Below, piece after piece: positions 1 to 8,640 of a stretch of DNA of 64,000 nucleotides (positions are counted from its first letter, which is position 1; each line of letters opens with the position of its first letter). The stretch lies in the NCBI RefSeq assembly GCF_000165485.1, contig NC_014623.1:1321501-1385500 (forward strand), read 5' to 3'. Made by a program: the position numbers and the translations under genes. The notes below the pieces were generated by a model. It was not told the DNA's origin and made no database searches. It saw only the letters and a list, made by a program, of their open reading frames with translations. This DNA is from Stigmatella aurantiaca DW4/3-1 (GTDB lineage: Bacteria > Myxococcota > Myxococcia > Myxococcales > Myxococcaceae).

Positions 1-1
1 G

Positions 2-199
2 GAGGTGCTCGCGCTTCAGCACCACTCGGTGTCCTTGCACCTGGGAGAGGTGGGGTTCTGGAACCATGACTTCGCCAGCCTGGGCGGCTCGTATCGCTAC
101 CGGCGGAGTTGGTTCGAGCTGAAGCTGGGCTACTTCTACCGCTTCATGGAAGATGGACGTCAGGGCAGCCCGCTGCTGGCGGTGGGGGCCTACCTGTGA
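2..199 (+). CDS. C-terminal end of a probable outer-membrane beta-barrel protein (5' partial)
   Basis: The frame is open to the left edge, so only the last 65 codons are present. The residues alternate between aromatic and small or polar positions (for example GSYRYRRSWFELKLGYFYRF), as in amphipathic beta strands of outer-membrane barrels. I cannot name the family. The stop codon overlaps the GTG start of the next gene (GTGA), so the two are probably translated together. The barrel call is an inference from the strand pattern alone. Confidence 0.5.
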   Translation, partial: EVLALQHHSVSLHLGEVGFWNHDFASLGGSYRYRRSWFELKLGYFYRFMEDGRQGSPLLAVGAYL

Positions 200-1710
200 A
201 GCGCTTCGTGTCCGTGTTGGCCTTGTGGGTGCTCGCCGCTCCCTCGTGCGACTGGGAGCACTACGCGCTGATGAACAGCATCCCCGCCCGGGGAGACCCG
301 GACCGGAACCCCGTGGTGCATGTGTATCTGGGGCTGGATGGGTTGGGGCACAGCGCGGTGGTAAAGGCCCGTGAGCGGGGGGCCTTCCAGGACTGGAACC
401 TCGCGCGCTTCATCCCGATGTTTCCCGCCACGAGCGATGCGAGCTGGTCGCGCATCCTCCATGCCGAGCGCTTCTCGGGGTACGAGTATGGCCATTACGA
501 TCCCATCAAGGACAAGGTCTACAACAAGGCCCTGGGCGGGATGCTCGTGCACCTGGTTCCGCCGCTGGAGGGCATCTCCTTCATGGTGCCGGACTACGCC
601 TTGACGCCCTCGTACTACGACGCGTTCGACTACCACGCGACGGCCTATCTCGACGCGCTGTGGAGCTATGACCGGCCGGTGTATGGCTATTACCGGGGGC
701 TCGACAACCTCTTCGTGGCGCTGGCCGGACGCAGCCAGACCCAGGAGAACTTCTTCGCGTATGTGTTGGAGGCAGACGTCATCGGGCACATCCGCTCCGT
801 GGAGGATGTGACCGAGGCGCTCGTGTCCCTGAGTCAGCGCATCGAGGCGTTCAAACGCAACCATCCCGAGCGGACCTTCGTCTTCACCCTGTTTGGAGAC
901 CACGGGATGGATGGGGTGAAGAAGCCGCTCGAGAACGTCGTCGACTTCCGGGAACAGCTCGAGGCCGCGGGCGTGGTCTCCGTGGACTCGTTCCGCGACG
1001 CGGACAAGGAGCCGGGGCCTGCGGCGGTGACCATTCTGCACACCCGCACCACCTATGTCGCGATGCATGTCCGGCCGGAGAAGCTGGACGAGGTGGCGCG
1101 TCTGGCTTCGACCTGTGCCGCGGCGGACCTCGTCTTCGCGCGGGGGCAGTCCCCCTCGCCGGATTACCCCGAGGGGCTCGTCTGGGTGAATGCCTGGCGC
1201 GAGGGGACCCGCGTGGCGAGCTTTGGGTACGAGGTGGCCACGGACCAGTACTGGCTCCCGGCGGAGGGAGACTGGGCAGGGCTGGACTTGCCCGTCTCTT
1301 TCGCCCCCGGCGCGAGCCACGGCGTGTTCAGCGATGAGGCCCTCTTCGCCCTGAGCGTGGAGCGCACCTATCCGGACTTCTTCTTCCGGGCGAGAACGGC
1401 GTTCGAGCCCATCAGCGTGGAGTTCCCCGCGGATGCGGTGGTGTCCTTCCGGCCCACCTTCATGTCGGTGGGCTTCAAGGCGCCCATCGACAGCTTGAAC
1501 GAGACGGGGACGGCGGGCAGCCATGGCGCGATGGACGCGCTGGGCAGCGTGGCCGCCCTGGTCTCCGAGGAGCGCGAGCTGCCCTCCTCCGTGCGCTCGG
1601 ACACCCTGCTGGAGCTCTTCCCCCGGCTGGCCGGGCACATGCGAGAGCGGGGGGTGAAGTTGATGCCGGGGGCGCAGGGCGCGGAGCTGGACTACGGCAC
1701 GCTTCCCTGA
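196..1710 (+). CDS. Exported type I phosphodiesterase / alkaline-phosphatase-superfamily-like protein
   Basis: This 504-residue protein starts at a GTG that overlaps the previous stop codon by four bases. A longer in-frame start at 109 would remove the signal sequence from the N-terminus. The N-terminus is a hydrophobic export signal ending in a cysteine near residue 17 (AAPSC), so it may be a lipoprotein, although the lipobox is imperfect. Metal-ligand motifs of the alkaline phosphatase/nucleotide pyrophosphatase fold are visible: Asp48 in LGLDGLG, Asp235-His236 in FGDHGMDG, and His375 in ASHG. The usual nucleophile Thr appears to be a Ser or Thr around residues 76-80 (ATSDASW). Substrate is unknown. 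Its last 19 bases overlap convergently with the next gene. Confidence 0.7.
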   Translation: MKRFVSVLALWVLAAPSCDWEHYALMNSIPARGDPDRNPVVHVYLGLDGLGHSAVVKARERGAFQDWNLARFIPMFPATSDASWSRILHAERFSGYEYGHYDPIKDKVYNKALGGMLVHLVPPLEGISFMVPDYALTPSYYDAFDYHATAYLDALWSYDRPVYGYYRGLDNLFVALAGRSQTQENFFAYVLEADVIGHIRSVEDVTEALVSLSQRIEAFKRNHPERTFVFTLFGDHGMDGVKKPLENVVDFREQLEAAGVVSVDSFRDADKEPGPAAVTILHTRTTYVAMHVRPEKLDEVARLASTCAAADLVFARGQSPSPDYPEGLVWVNAWREGTRVASFGYEVATDQYWLPAEGDWAGLDLPVSFAPGASHGVFSDEALFALSVERTYPDFFFRARTAFEPISVEFPADAVVSFRPTFMSVGFKAPIDSLNETGTAGSHGAMDALGSVAALVSEERELPSSVRSDTLLELFPRLAGHMRERGVKLMPGAQGAELDYGTLP

Positions 1711-2387
1711 CGGTCCGTCCGGCGGCGCCTCGCCAGGAAGAGGGTATGGCGCGTGCCCCGGCCGGGCCCGGCGCGGCTCGAATGGAGTTCGGCCGTGAAG
1801 CCCGCCTGCTGGAGCCGGCGGGTGAAGCGCTCATCGGGCCCCGCGCTCCACACGGCCAGCACGCCCCCCGGCTTCAGGGCCGCATGGGCCGCGGCGAGCC
1901 CCGCGCTGTCATAGAGGCCCGCGTTGGAGGGCTGGGTGAGGCCCGAGGGGCCGTTGTCCACATCGAGGAGGATGGCGTTCCAGGGGCCCGCCCCGCGCAT
2001 CACCCGCTTCACGTCCGCGGTTTCGACGTGCACGCGTCCATCCTTCAGGGGCTCGCCCGCCAGGGAGGCCAAGGGCCCCTGGTTCCACGCCACGATCGCC
2101 TCGGCCAGCTCGGCGACGACCACTTGGGCATCCTCGCCCAGCACATCCAGCGTGGCCCGCAGCGTGTAGCCCAACCCCAGTCCTCCCACGAGCACCCGGG
2201 CGCCGGGCGTGGCGCGCAAGCCCTCACACCCCAGCCGCGCCAGCGTCTCCTCGGAGCCGTGAACGCGCGAGGACATGAGCTCCTGGCCGTTCACCCGGAT
2301 GACGAACGTTCCATCGCGGTGGTGCAGCACGAATTCACCCTTGCCGCCGGGCACGGGCGCGCGCGCGAGGACCTCCCAAGGCTTCAT
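1692..2387 (-). CDS. Spermidine-synthase-like SAM-fold protein
   Basis: This 231-residue protein is read from an ATG at 2387; the open frame continues upstream but encodes no conserved sequence there. Residues 64-74 (VLVGGLGLG) form the glycine-rich nucleotide-binding loop of class I SAM-fold proteins. Glu93 (VVVAEL) and Asp142 (ILLDVDNGP) occupy the usual cofactor-ribose and catalytic-acid positions of spermidine/spermine synthase-like proteins. No polyamine partner gene is adjacent, so the substrate is uncertain. The start overlaps the stop of the upstream AraC regulator (ATGA), implying translational coupling. It could equally be an orphan methyltransferase-fold protein. Confidence 0.75.
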   Translation of the reverse strand: MKPWEVLARAPVPGGKGEFVLHHRDGTFVIRVNGQELMSSRVHGSEETLARLGCEGLRATPGARVLVGGLGLGYTLRATLDVLGEDAQVVVAELAEAIVAWNQGPLASLAGEPLKDGRVHVETADVKRVMRGAGPWNAILLDVDNGPSGLTQPSNAGLYDSAGLAAAHAALKPGGVLAVWSAGPDERFTRRLQQAGFTAELHSSRAGPGRGTRHTLFLARRRRTDRQGSVP

Positions 2388-3289
2388 GGGGGCAAGGTAT
2401 ATCCGGCGGGGGCGTTGCGTCTCCAGGCCGCCGGGGTGATGCCGTGAAGGCGGCGGAACAGGCGGATGAAGTGCGTCACATCCGCGTAGCCCACCCGCTC
2501 GGCGATGATGTCCACGCGCTCGTCCGTGCCGCGGAGGCGCCGCCGGGCCTCGGCCATCCGGTACTCGAGAATCCATTCTCCCACCGTGCGCCCCGTCTCC
2601 CGGCGCACCGTGCTGGCCACGTGGGGACTGGAGCGGTGGAGGGTCCGTGCCACGCTCGCGAGTGACAGCGGTTGGAGACAGTTCGCCTCGATATAGGTGA
2701 GCGCTTGGCGGACGAGGCTCAGGCCAGGGGGCTCGGGGACGGCGGCTGGGGTGGCGATTCGCTCCAACTCGACGAGGATCAACCGCAGGAGCGCCTCACA
2801 GGCGTCCTCGTGGCCTCGCTCCCCCTGGAGCAGCTCCTGCTCGATGAGCCGCAGCCACCGCTCCAGGCGCCTGCGCTGGGCGGTGGAAGGTTTCAGCACC
2901 GGATGGCACCCACTCCGGACGCGAAGCAGTGGGCCGAGCTTCAGCCCGTGCTCGTGGCCCCAGCCCTCCTCGGCCGGAAAGGCCTCGGGGTGGAAGGCGA
3001 GCGTCCATCCCTCGGCATCCTGGAAATGCGCGGGGCCATGGGGATCTCCCGGCGGAATGAGGTGCACATCCCCGGCCCTGAGCACCTGATCTCCCGCATG
3101 CCGCACCCGGGATTGTCCACGGGTGAGGAGAATGATGACCGCATAGGCGTGGGTGCGAGGCTGCTTGCAGGCGGCAGTGCCCACGTGCGGCGCGGAGCCA
3201 TAGCGGCGGCTGACCCAGACGGGGAGCTGATGTTGCAGGAACCGCTCCAGGGAGGGCGGTGGTGAGGGCTCCCGCGCGGAGGAAGGCAT
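2384..3289 (-). CDS. AraC-family transcriptional regulator
   Basis: A 301-residue regulator with an N-terminal cupin-like sensing domain (AGDVHLIPPGDPHGPAHF is the typical cupin strand-turn) and a C-terminal double helix-turn-helix over about the last 100 residues. The signature stretch IIAERVGYADVTHFIRLFRR is the second AraC recognition helix. I chose the ATG at 3289; an in-frame TTG at 3325 would add 12 residues. Its stop overlaps the start of the spermidine-synthase-like gene, so it may regulate its own two-gene operon. The effector is unknown. Confidence 0.85.
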   Translation of the reverse strand: MPSSAREPSPPPSLERFLQHQLPVWVSRRYGSAPHVGTAACKQPRTHAYAVIILLTRGQSRVRHAGDQVLRAGDVHLIPPGDPHGPAHFQDAEGWTLAFHPEAFPAEEGWGHEHGLKLGPLLRVRSGCHPVLKPSTAQRRRLERWLRLIEQELLQGERGHEDACEALLRLILVELERIATPAAVPEPPGLSLVRQALTYIEANCLQPLSLASVARTLHRSSPHVASTVRRETGRTVGEWILEYRMAEARRRLRGTDERVDIIAERVGYADVTHFIRLFRRLHGITPAAWRRNAPAGYTLPP

Positions 3290-3386
3290 GGCCCTGCTCG
3301 TAACTGCCAAGAGCCCTCGTCTCAAGGAAGGCTTTCAGCTCTGGACCGGGTGATTTCCCGTCTATAAAACAGGAAAATAAGATTTG

Positions 3387-3398
3387 CATGAATTCATG
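3387..3398. promoter_or_regulatory. 12-bp palindrome upstream of the AraC gene
   Basis: CATGAATTCATG is a perfect 12-bp palindrome about 100 bp upstream of the AraC start, in a locally AT-rich stretch (3360-3400) that contrasts with the GC-rich surroundings. It is followed by a second short inverted repeat (GTCAGC at 3398-3403 and GCTGAC further right). The position suits an operator, but no binding site is known. Confidence 0.3.
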
Positions 3399-3479
3399 TC
3401 AGCGGCAGCCAAGGCTGACAGGAGGCCTCCTCCTGGTGAGCGAGGCGGTGGCCCCGGTTCCCTGAGCGGGGTTCGATGG

Positions 3480-3506
3480 CACCGGGGAGTCACGTCCTCC
3501 CCGGTG
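3480..3506 (-). terminator. Hairpin downstream of the acvB-like gene
   Basis: CACCGGGGAG and CTCCCCGGTG form a perfect 10-bp GC-rich stem with a 7-base loop, 17 bases past the stop of the minus-strand gene ending at 3523. There is no T-run after it, so it may act as an RNA-stabilising hairpin or need a protein factor. Confidence 0.5.
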
Positions 3507-3522
3507 CTGCATGCAGAGGGGG

Positions 3523-4926
3523 TCATGGGGCGCCCTCAGGGGCCAGGGCGGCGATGATGGCCCGGGCCACCCGGGCATAGTCCCCATCGAAGTGATGCCC
3601 GCCCTTGAGCATGAGGGTCTTGGCTCCTGGCACCTTCGTCAGGAGCGGGCAAAGGCTCTCGGCGGCTTCCGCGTCCCCGTAAAGACAGAGCACGGGTTTT
3701 CCTTCGAGTGCTTCCACCTCGGGCAGCACGGCGGCGTCGTTGCCCCCGCCGCCGAGCAGGTCCGTGATGTGGACCTCGAATTCGGCGCCCTTTCCAGGGG
3801 CCACCAGGGCGACGAGAATCACGCGCTCCCGCAGCGCGGGGGAGAGCCGGGCGGTGATGGCGGGCAACAGGTCGGCGCCCCGCGAGTAGCCCACGAGCAC
3901 CACCTTCTGTTTGCCCCAGGTGTCCAGGTAGTGCGTGAGCGCGCGTTCCACATCGCGGGCCGTCTCTTCCGGGGTTCGTCGCTTCCAGAAATAGCGCAGC
4001 GAGTCCCAGCCGAGCACCGGAAGCCCCTGGGCGTTGAGGGCCTCCGCGAGGTGCTTGTCGATGCCCGCCCAGCCTCCATCGCCTGACAGCAGCAACGCGA
4101 GCGTGTCCGCCGGGCCGGGTGGGGTGGGAAGCTCGATGAGGGGCAAGCCGCTCACGGACTCCAGCTTCGCCGGGGGCGCGGCGGAAGGGGTGGGTGGCGG
4201 CCGTGGCTGGGAAAGGTCCTCATAGAACTGGAGCAGGGTGCCCAGGCGGGCCTCCGGGGGCCAGGTGCCTTCGGGAGGGGCAATCACCTGAGCGCCCTGC
4301 ATCTGCTGGGTGAAGGCGCGAGCCTCGGCGAGCCCCTGGCCCTTTCCCTGTCCGTCCACCATCAGCCGCCAGGGGGCATTGAGGGCACTCACGGGCTTCA
4401 CGCGTTCCAGGACGCCTCCCCGGGTGCGTGCCCGGGCCAGGCCATTGCCTCGGCAGAGGGGGATGGCCAGCGGCAGTTCGGCGTCGAAGCCCAAGGTCAC
4501 CACGCCCCGGAAGGTGTTCTCGGGCGACTGGGCCAGCGCCGCATAGGCCAGCGCCGCGCCGCCCTGGCTGCCAATCAGCACCGGGTGGAGGTACTCGGGC
4601 AGGCCCAGTTCCTTCTGAGAGAACTGGCTGAGCGCCTCCAGATCTCCGGCGGGATAGGCGCAGCCCTGGCCCTGCGCCAGGCGTTTCAGGAACACGGTGG
4701 TGTCGATGCTCAGCACGAGCGCGCCCCGCGAGGCCAAGGCCTTGGCCAGGGGGCCGGACGCGTCCGGCCCCGTGAGCAGCAGCGCCACGCCGCGGGGGGC
4801 GTCCGAGGGACGGAGAACCTCGACGCGGCCGAAGCGGCCAAAGGAGAGGGAAGACTTCTCCATGGCCTCCGAGGCAGAGCCCCCCAGCGCCAGCAGCAGG
4901 GAGAGGACAAGCCAGAAGGTTTTCAT
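3523..4926 (-). CDS. acvB: AcvB/VirJ-family periplasmic hydrolase (probable lysyl-phosphatidylglycerol hydrolase)
   Basis: A 467-residue exported protein with a signal peptide (residues 1-21, MKTFWLVLSLLLALGG then ASEA) and two alpha/beta-hydrolase-like halves. The C-terminal VirJ-like half has the nucleophile elbow GYSRGAD with Ser348 and a late GGHHFDGDY with the likely catalytic His444/445. The N-terminal half has a related GSQGG at 119-123. In Agrobacterium and relatives, AcvB sits beside lpiA/mprF and removes lysine from lysyl-phosphatidylglycerol in the periplasm. Here its ATG overlaps the mprF stop (ATGA), which supports the same role. I chose the ATG at 4926 because it gives the signal peptide. 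Confidence 0.85.
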   Translation of the reverse strand: MKTFWLVLSLLLALGGSASEAMEKSSLSFGRFGRVEVLRPSDAPRGVALLLTGPDASGPLAKALASRGALVLSIDTTVFLKRLAQGQGCAYPAGDLEALSQFSQKELGLPEYLHPVLIGSQGGAALAYAALAQSPENTFRGVVTLGFDAELPLAIPLCRGNGLARARTRGGVLERVKPVSALNAPWRLMVDGQGKGQGLAEARAFTQQMQGAQVIAPPEGTWPPEARLGTLLQFYEDLSQPRPPPTPSAAPPAKLESVSGLPLIELPTPPGPADTLALLLSGDGGWAGIDKHLAEALNAQGLPVLGWDSLRYFWKRRTPEETARDVERALTHYLDTWGKQKVVLVGYSRGADLLPAITARLSPALRERVILVALVAPGKGAEFEVHITDLLGGGGNDAAVLPEVEALEGKPVLCLYGDAEAAESLCPLLTKVPGAKTLMLKGGHHFDGDYARVARAIIAALAPEGAP

Positions 4927-7514
4927 CGCGTCACCACCCCGGTGATGCCCCGTGAGACGAGCGAGGAGACGTGGGTCAGGACGCGGGGCAGGACCCAGCC
5001 TCCGGGAGCGGCGAGGTAACGCGGCGTCCAAACAGGGTGAAACTTTTCTTTGTATTGGCGCACGCCTTGGAAATTGTAGAAGTGCTCGCCGTGGCGGAAG
5101 AGGAAGGTGCCCAGCCGGTGCCACAGCGGCGCGAGGCTGCGGGACTTCAAACCACTGAAGGGCGCCATGCCCAGGTTGAAGCGGCCATACCCCTGCTCCT
5201 TCCCCCAGAGCATCAACGAGAGGAAGAGGTAGTCCATGACGCCCCGGGGCGCCTCGGGGCGGTGCCGCATCAGGTCGACCGAGAGCTCATCGCGCAGGGT
5301 GGGGGCCCACACGTTGGCGAAGCCGAGCACGCTGCCTTGCCGGCGCACGAGCGCCACCGGTCCTTCCTCCAGGTAGCGAGCGGAGAAGTAGCCCAGAGAG
5401 AACCCCTTCTCCCGGGTGTGTTTTTCCTCCATCCAGGCCCGGGAGATGGCCTCCAACTCCGGCAACAGCGCGGCAACGCCCTCGCGGGGCACCACCTCGA
5501 AGGTGAACCCTTCCTTCTCCATTTTGCGGTGCGTGTGGCGCAGCCCCCGGTTCGCGGGGGTCTCCAACTGGAAGTCCGCCAGCGGAACCGTGGCCTCTTC
5601 TCCCAGCTTCAACAGCGCCAGCCCCATGTCCAGATAGCGCGGCAGTGCGCTGGGGCCCACCTGGTAGAAGCACGTCCACCCATCGTGGCGGTCCGCCTTC
5701 TCGTGGAAGCGCCAGGCCAGCTCGGTGGCTTCCTCTTCCGGCCCCACGGGATCTCCCATGGACACCCAGCTGCGGCCTGCCACGCCGTACATGAGGAAGG
5801 CCGTATGCGCTTCATTGAAGAGCAAGGCCTTGTCCCCCACCAGTGCCAGGTGCGCACTGGACTCGGGCGCGCTTGCCACCACGGGCCGGGCCCACGCCAG
5901 CTCCTCGTCGTTCAAGGGCCGGGCGCGGGCCGTGGCCGGTTGGAGCAGTGTGTAGAGGCTGAAGAGCAGCGCCACGCTCACCGTGCCCACCATGGCACGC
6001 AGGAAGCGGGGCGCATCGCCTTGAAGCGTGAAGTGCCACCACAGGTCGTGGCTGTAGTCCACGTGCCGGTAGGAGAAGAAGCCCAGCCACACCGAGGTCG
6101 CCACCACGGCGAGGATCGCCCCCAGCCAGGGCAGGCTGAAGCGTTCGGAGAAGAGCGAGGCGTGGCGATGGAAGCGGTTCCGGAAGGGCCACAGCGCCAG
6201 CACGAGCGCGAAGAGCACCGTGGCCTCCTCGTAGTCCACCCCCTTGGCCAATGACAGCAGCCCGCCTGCCAGCAGCAGCCCCATGGCCAGCAGGAAGGCG
6301 CCATCCAGGCGCCGCAGGAGCCCCCGGGCCAGGATGAGCAGCGCCATGCCCGTGAGGCTGCCCAGGAAGTGCGAGGCCTCCAGCAGGGGCAATGGCAAAA
6401 AGCCGCCGAGGAACTCCAGCCGGGGCTTCTCCGCGGGGGTGACGCCGGAGAACAGCAGGATCGCCCCCGCCAGGAAGCACCCGGCCGCCGCCAGGGGAGG
6501 GACCAGCGGGGCCAGCGTGTCGCGCACCCCTTCCGTCAGCCGCGCCAGCGCCTCGCGCCGATGGGACAGCTCGTGCTCGGCCATCAGGCCCAACCCCAGC
6601 ATCAAGGGCGCCAGGTAATAGAGGAGGCGGTAGACGACCAGCATGCCCATCACCGTGGGGACGGGCACATGGGGGCTGAGCGACGTCAGAATGACGAAAT
6701 CGAAGATGCCCAGCCCTCCAGGGACCTGGCTGACGATGCCTGCCACCTGCGCCGTGACGAAGAGGGCCAACAGGCCTGGATAGGAGAGGTCCGTCCCAGG
6801 GGGCAGCAGCAGGAAGAGGACGAGCGCCGACATGGACCAGTCCAGGCTGGCAACGCCGATCTGCCCGAGGGCCACTCGGGGCGTGGGCAGCCGGGCGAGC
6901 ACGCCCTGGGGCGAGGCCTGCCGGTGCACGTGGACGGTGAGCAGCCAGTAACCCACCGCCACGAGCACCATGCCCCCGCCCAGGGCCCGTGCCAGCGGGG
7001 AGGACAGGTGGAGCAAGGCGAGCGCCTCGGGCGCCCAGGCCACGCCAAGGCCGCCCGCGCTCAGCAGCCCCACCCAGAAGGTGAGGGCGCTGAAAGCGGC
7101 CACGCGTGCAATCTCTCCGGGGGCGAGCCCCTCCGAGGTGTAAAGGCGGTAGCGGACCGAACCGCTGCCCAGGATCGACAGGCCGAGGTTGTTTCCCACG
7201 GAGCAAGCGGTGAAGGCGATGCGGCCCACCTTCTGGTAGGGCAACCGCCGGCCGATATACCGCAAGGCCAGCACGTCGTAGAGGGTGAGCGCCAGGTAGC
7301 TGGCGGCGGTGGCGAGCGTGGCAAGCCCCAGCCGCCAGGGGGGCTGGGCCCGCATCTCCCTCAGCACATCCACCCAGCGCAGCGCGGAGAGCTCATGCCA
7401 CAGCACCCGTGTGGCCATTAGCAACAGGGCCACCGGGAGCAGGCCCAACAGGAGGCGGCCGAGGACGTGAAAAGATCTCCCAGAAACGGGAGGGAGATGG
7501 GTTGTCTCCTGCAC
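4923..7514 (-). CDS. mprF: Bifunctional lysylphosphatidylglycerol synthetase/flippase MprF
   Basis: An 863-residue membrane protein of the size usual for MprF. The N-terminal ~540 residues hold many transmembrane helices including the flippase core (for example SQVPGGLGIFDFVILTSLSP). The C-terminal ~300 residues are the cytosolic DUF2156 aminoacyl-phosphatidylglycerol synthetase domain, with WVSMGDPVG, GRFNLGMAPFSGL and the terminal FYNFQGVRQYKEKFHPVW signature. It transfers lysine (or alanine) from aminoacyl-tRNA to phosphatidylglycerol and flips the product, lowering surface negative charge and giving resistance to cationic peptides. The start is GTG with a strong AGGAGG seven bases upstream. 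It lies 22 bp after the response-regulator gene and overlaps acvB. Confidence 0.93.
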   Translation of the reverse strand: MQETTHLPPVSGRSFHVLGRLLLGLLPVALLLMATRVLWHELSALRWVDVLREMRAQPPWRLGLATLATAASYLALTLYDVLALRYIGRRLPYQKVGRIAFTACSVGNNLGLSILGSGSVRYRLYTSEGLAPGEIARVAAFSALTFWVGLLSAGGLGVAWAPEALALLHLSSPLARALGGGMVLVAVGYWLLTVHVHRQASPQGVLARLPTPRVALGQIGVASLDWSMSALVLFLLLPPGTDLSYPGLLALFVTAQVAGIVSQVPGGLGIFDFVILTSLSPHVPVPTVMGMLVVYRLLYYLAPLMLGLGLMAEHELSHRREALARLTEGVRDTLAPLVPPLAAAGCFLAGAILLFSGVTPAEKPRLEFLGGFLPLPLLEASHFLGSLTGMALLILARGLLRRLDGAFLLAMGLLLAGGLLSLAKGVDYEEATVLFALVLALWPFRNRFHRHASLFSERFSLPWLGAILAVVATSVWLGFFSYRHVDYSHDLWWHFTLQGDAPRFLRAMVGTVSVALLFSLYTLLQPATARARPLNDEELAWARPVVASAPESSAHLALVGDKALLFNEAHTAFLMYGVAGRSWVSMGDPVGPEEEATELAWRFHEKADRHDGWTCFYQVGPSALPRYLDMGLALLKLGEEATVPLADFQLETPANRGLRHTHRKMEKEGFTFEVVPREGVAALLPELEAISRAWMEEKHTREKGFSLGYFSARYLEEGPVALVRRQGSVLGFANVWAPTLRDELSVDLMRHRPEAPRGVMDYLFLSLMLWGKEQGYGRFNLGMAPFSGLKSRSLAPLWHRLGTFLFRHGEHFYNFQGVRQYKEKFHPVWTPRYLAAPGGWVLPRVLTHVSSLVSRGITGVVTR

Positions 7515-7527
7515 GGACGACCTCCTG

Positions 7528-7543
7528 CACGTGAGCTCACGTG
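7528..7543. promoter_or_regulatory. 16-bp perfect palindrome between the response regulator and mprF
   Basis: CACGTGAGCTCACGTG is its own reverse complement. It covers the stop codon of the response-regulator gene (7537-7539) and ends just upstream of the AGGAGG of mprF. A palindrome in an intercistronic gap may be an operator for an internal promoter or an RNA hairpin that tunes mprF translation. Which of these applies is not visible. Confidence 0.45.
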
Positions 7544-7995
7544 TGCTGGATGAGTCTTTGCACCAATGCCCGAAGGTCTTGAGGCGCGAACGGCTTGTCC
7601 AGCACGGAGGCCCCCAGCCGGGTGGCCTCTTCGTGCAGGGCCTCGTCGCCGAAGGCGGTGATGAGGATAAAGGGAGTGCAGCGATCTTCTCGCCTCAGGC
7701 GGGCGAGCACTTCCAGACCCGTGCAGCCCGGCATTCTCATGTCCGTGATGATAAGGTCGGGGGGCACGGTCGGCTCGGCGAGCATGCCCCCGATGAGCGC
7801 ACGGATGAGCGATGGGCCATCCTCGGCCTCGATCACCTGATAGCCTTCGCGGACGAGCACCTGGCGCAAGAGGGCGCGCATCTCGGCATGGTCCTCCGCG
7901 ATCATGATGCGTGGCGATGCCTTGAGCCGTTGCTTGGGCTCCTCCTGGGGAGGGTTGACTGGGGTGAGCCGCTTCTCCGTCCAGGGCCGTGCCAT
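7537..7995 (-). CDS. Receiver-only response regulator
   Basis: A 152-residue protein with a ~28-residue N-terminal extension and a single CheY-like receiver domain. The acidic pair Glu34-Asp35, phospho-acceptor Asp85 (LIITDMRMPG), Thr113 and Lys134 (LDKPF) are all present. There is no output domain, so it must act by protein contact or as a phosphorelay intermediate. It is the first gene of an apparent operon with mprF and acvB, suggesting a link between signalling and membrane charge. No histidine kinase is nearby. Confidence 0.85.
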   Translation of the reverse strand: MARPWTEKRLTPVNPPQEEPKQRLKASPRIMIAEDHAEMRALLRQVLVREGYQVIEAEDGPSLIRALIGGMLAEPTVPPDLIITDMRMPGCTGLEVLARLRREDRCTPFILITAFGDEALHEEATRLGASVLDKPFAPQDLRALVQRLIQHT

Positions 7996-8160
7996 GTGTT
8001 CACGCTCGTCTCATGAAGCAGCCCTGGGCACTCAAGCGCGGGGCGGCGGGTCACGGCGAGCCAAAGAGCAATCCGCGTACCAAGGAGCGCGCTCCCTTCA
8101 GGAGGGGGAGGAAGCATTCAGGCGCAGGGCACAATGTCCCATGGGGCAGAATGCCCCGCC

Positions 8161-8457
8161 ATGAGCCCCGTCTCCGTCCGCCGCGCCACCCTCGAGTGGC
8201 CCACCTAAGCCCCCCAGGCGCCTGACCGCAACCCGATGTTCTTGGAGAAGCGCGTCTACCAGGGCTCGAGCGGATGCATCTACCCGCTGCCGTTCATCGA
8301 GCTGTTGCTCCAGTTGGGTGGCTGCATTCACCGGGCCCTCGACAAGACCCACGGCTACGGCCTGATCTACTACCAGCCAGTCATCAAGCCGGCGCCGGTC
8401 GGGCTTGCGGGACCGTGGATCAGCGGCGGCATCGAGTTCAACTGGCCCCTGCCGATG
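8161..8457 (+). pseudogene. Degraded DUF5107-family gene fragment
   Basis: From the ATG at 8161 the frame reads into conserved DUF5107-like sequence (NPMFLEKRVYQGSSG, YPLPF, then HRALDKTHGYGLIYYQPVIK and GLAGPWISGGIEFNWP). It has an in-frame TAA at 8206-8208, where family members as I remember them have a tyrosine. The block normally lying between YPLPF and LGG is missing, and the gene ends abruptly after EFNWPLP, far short of a full protein. Family members are carbohydrate-active, epimerase-fold-like proteins, often with TPRs. The nonsense codon, internal deletion and truncation together mark it as dead. Confidence 0.7.
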
Positions 8458-8640
8458 GAGGCCCATGTCGATGGCAAAAGGGTGGTCATCGATGGCCAGG
8501 ATGAGATCGTCCTGCGATGTGGCCAGGCCAGCATCACCCTGCGGCGCAACCAACGGCCGGGTCGTCATTCGGTGCGTGGTCTCCGTGTGCTCGAAAAAGT
8601 AGGAGATGCCTTTCTCTTCCAGAAGCCGTGAAAGGGCATG
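8458..8640 (+). pseudogene. DUF6484-like fragment fused to the DUF5107 remnant, frameshifted
   Basis: Directly after the DUF5107 remnant the same frame reads EAHVDGKRVVIDGQDEIVLR and CGQASITLRRN. This resembles the C-terminal DUF6484-type module found on type VI secretion and polymorphic-toxin-associated proteins. After RRN the homologous reading (NGRVVIR) continues in another frame, so a frameshift lies near 8550-8556. The fusion of two unrelated fragments implies a deletion junction near 8457. The family assignment is from memory of the motif. Confidence 0.5.

Noticed and set aside
190-1638. 482-codon minus-strand frame opposite the phosphodiesterase-like gene
   Set aside because: The plus strand carries the metal-binding motifs and a start coupled to the preceding gene. 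The minus frame is Arg/Gly/His-rich without features.
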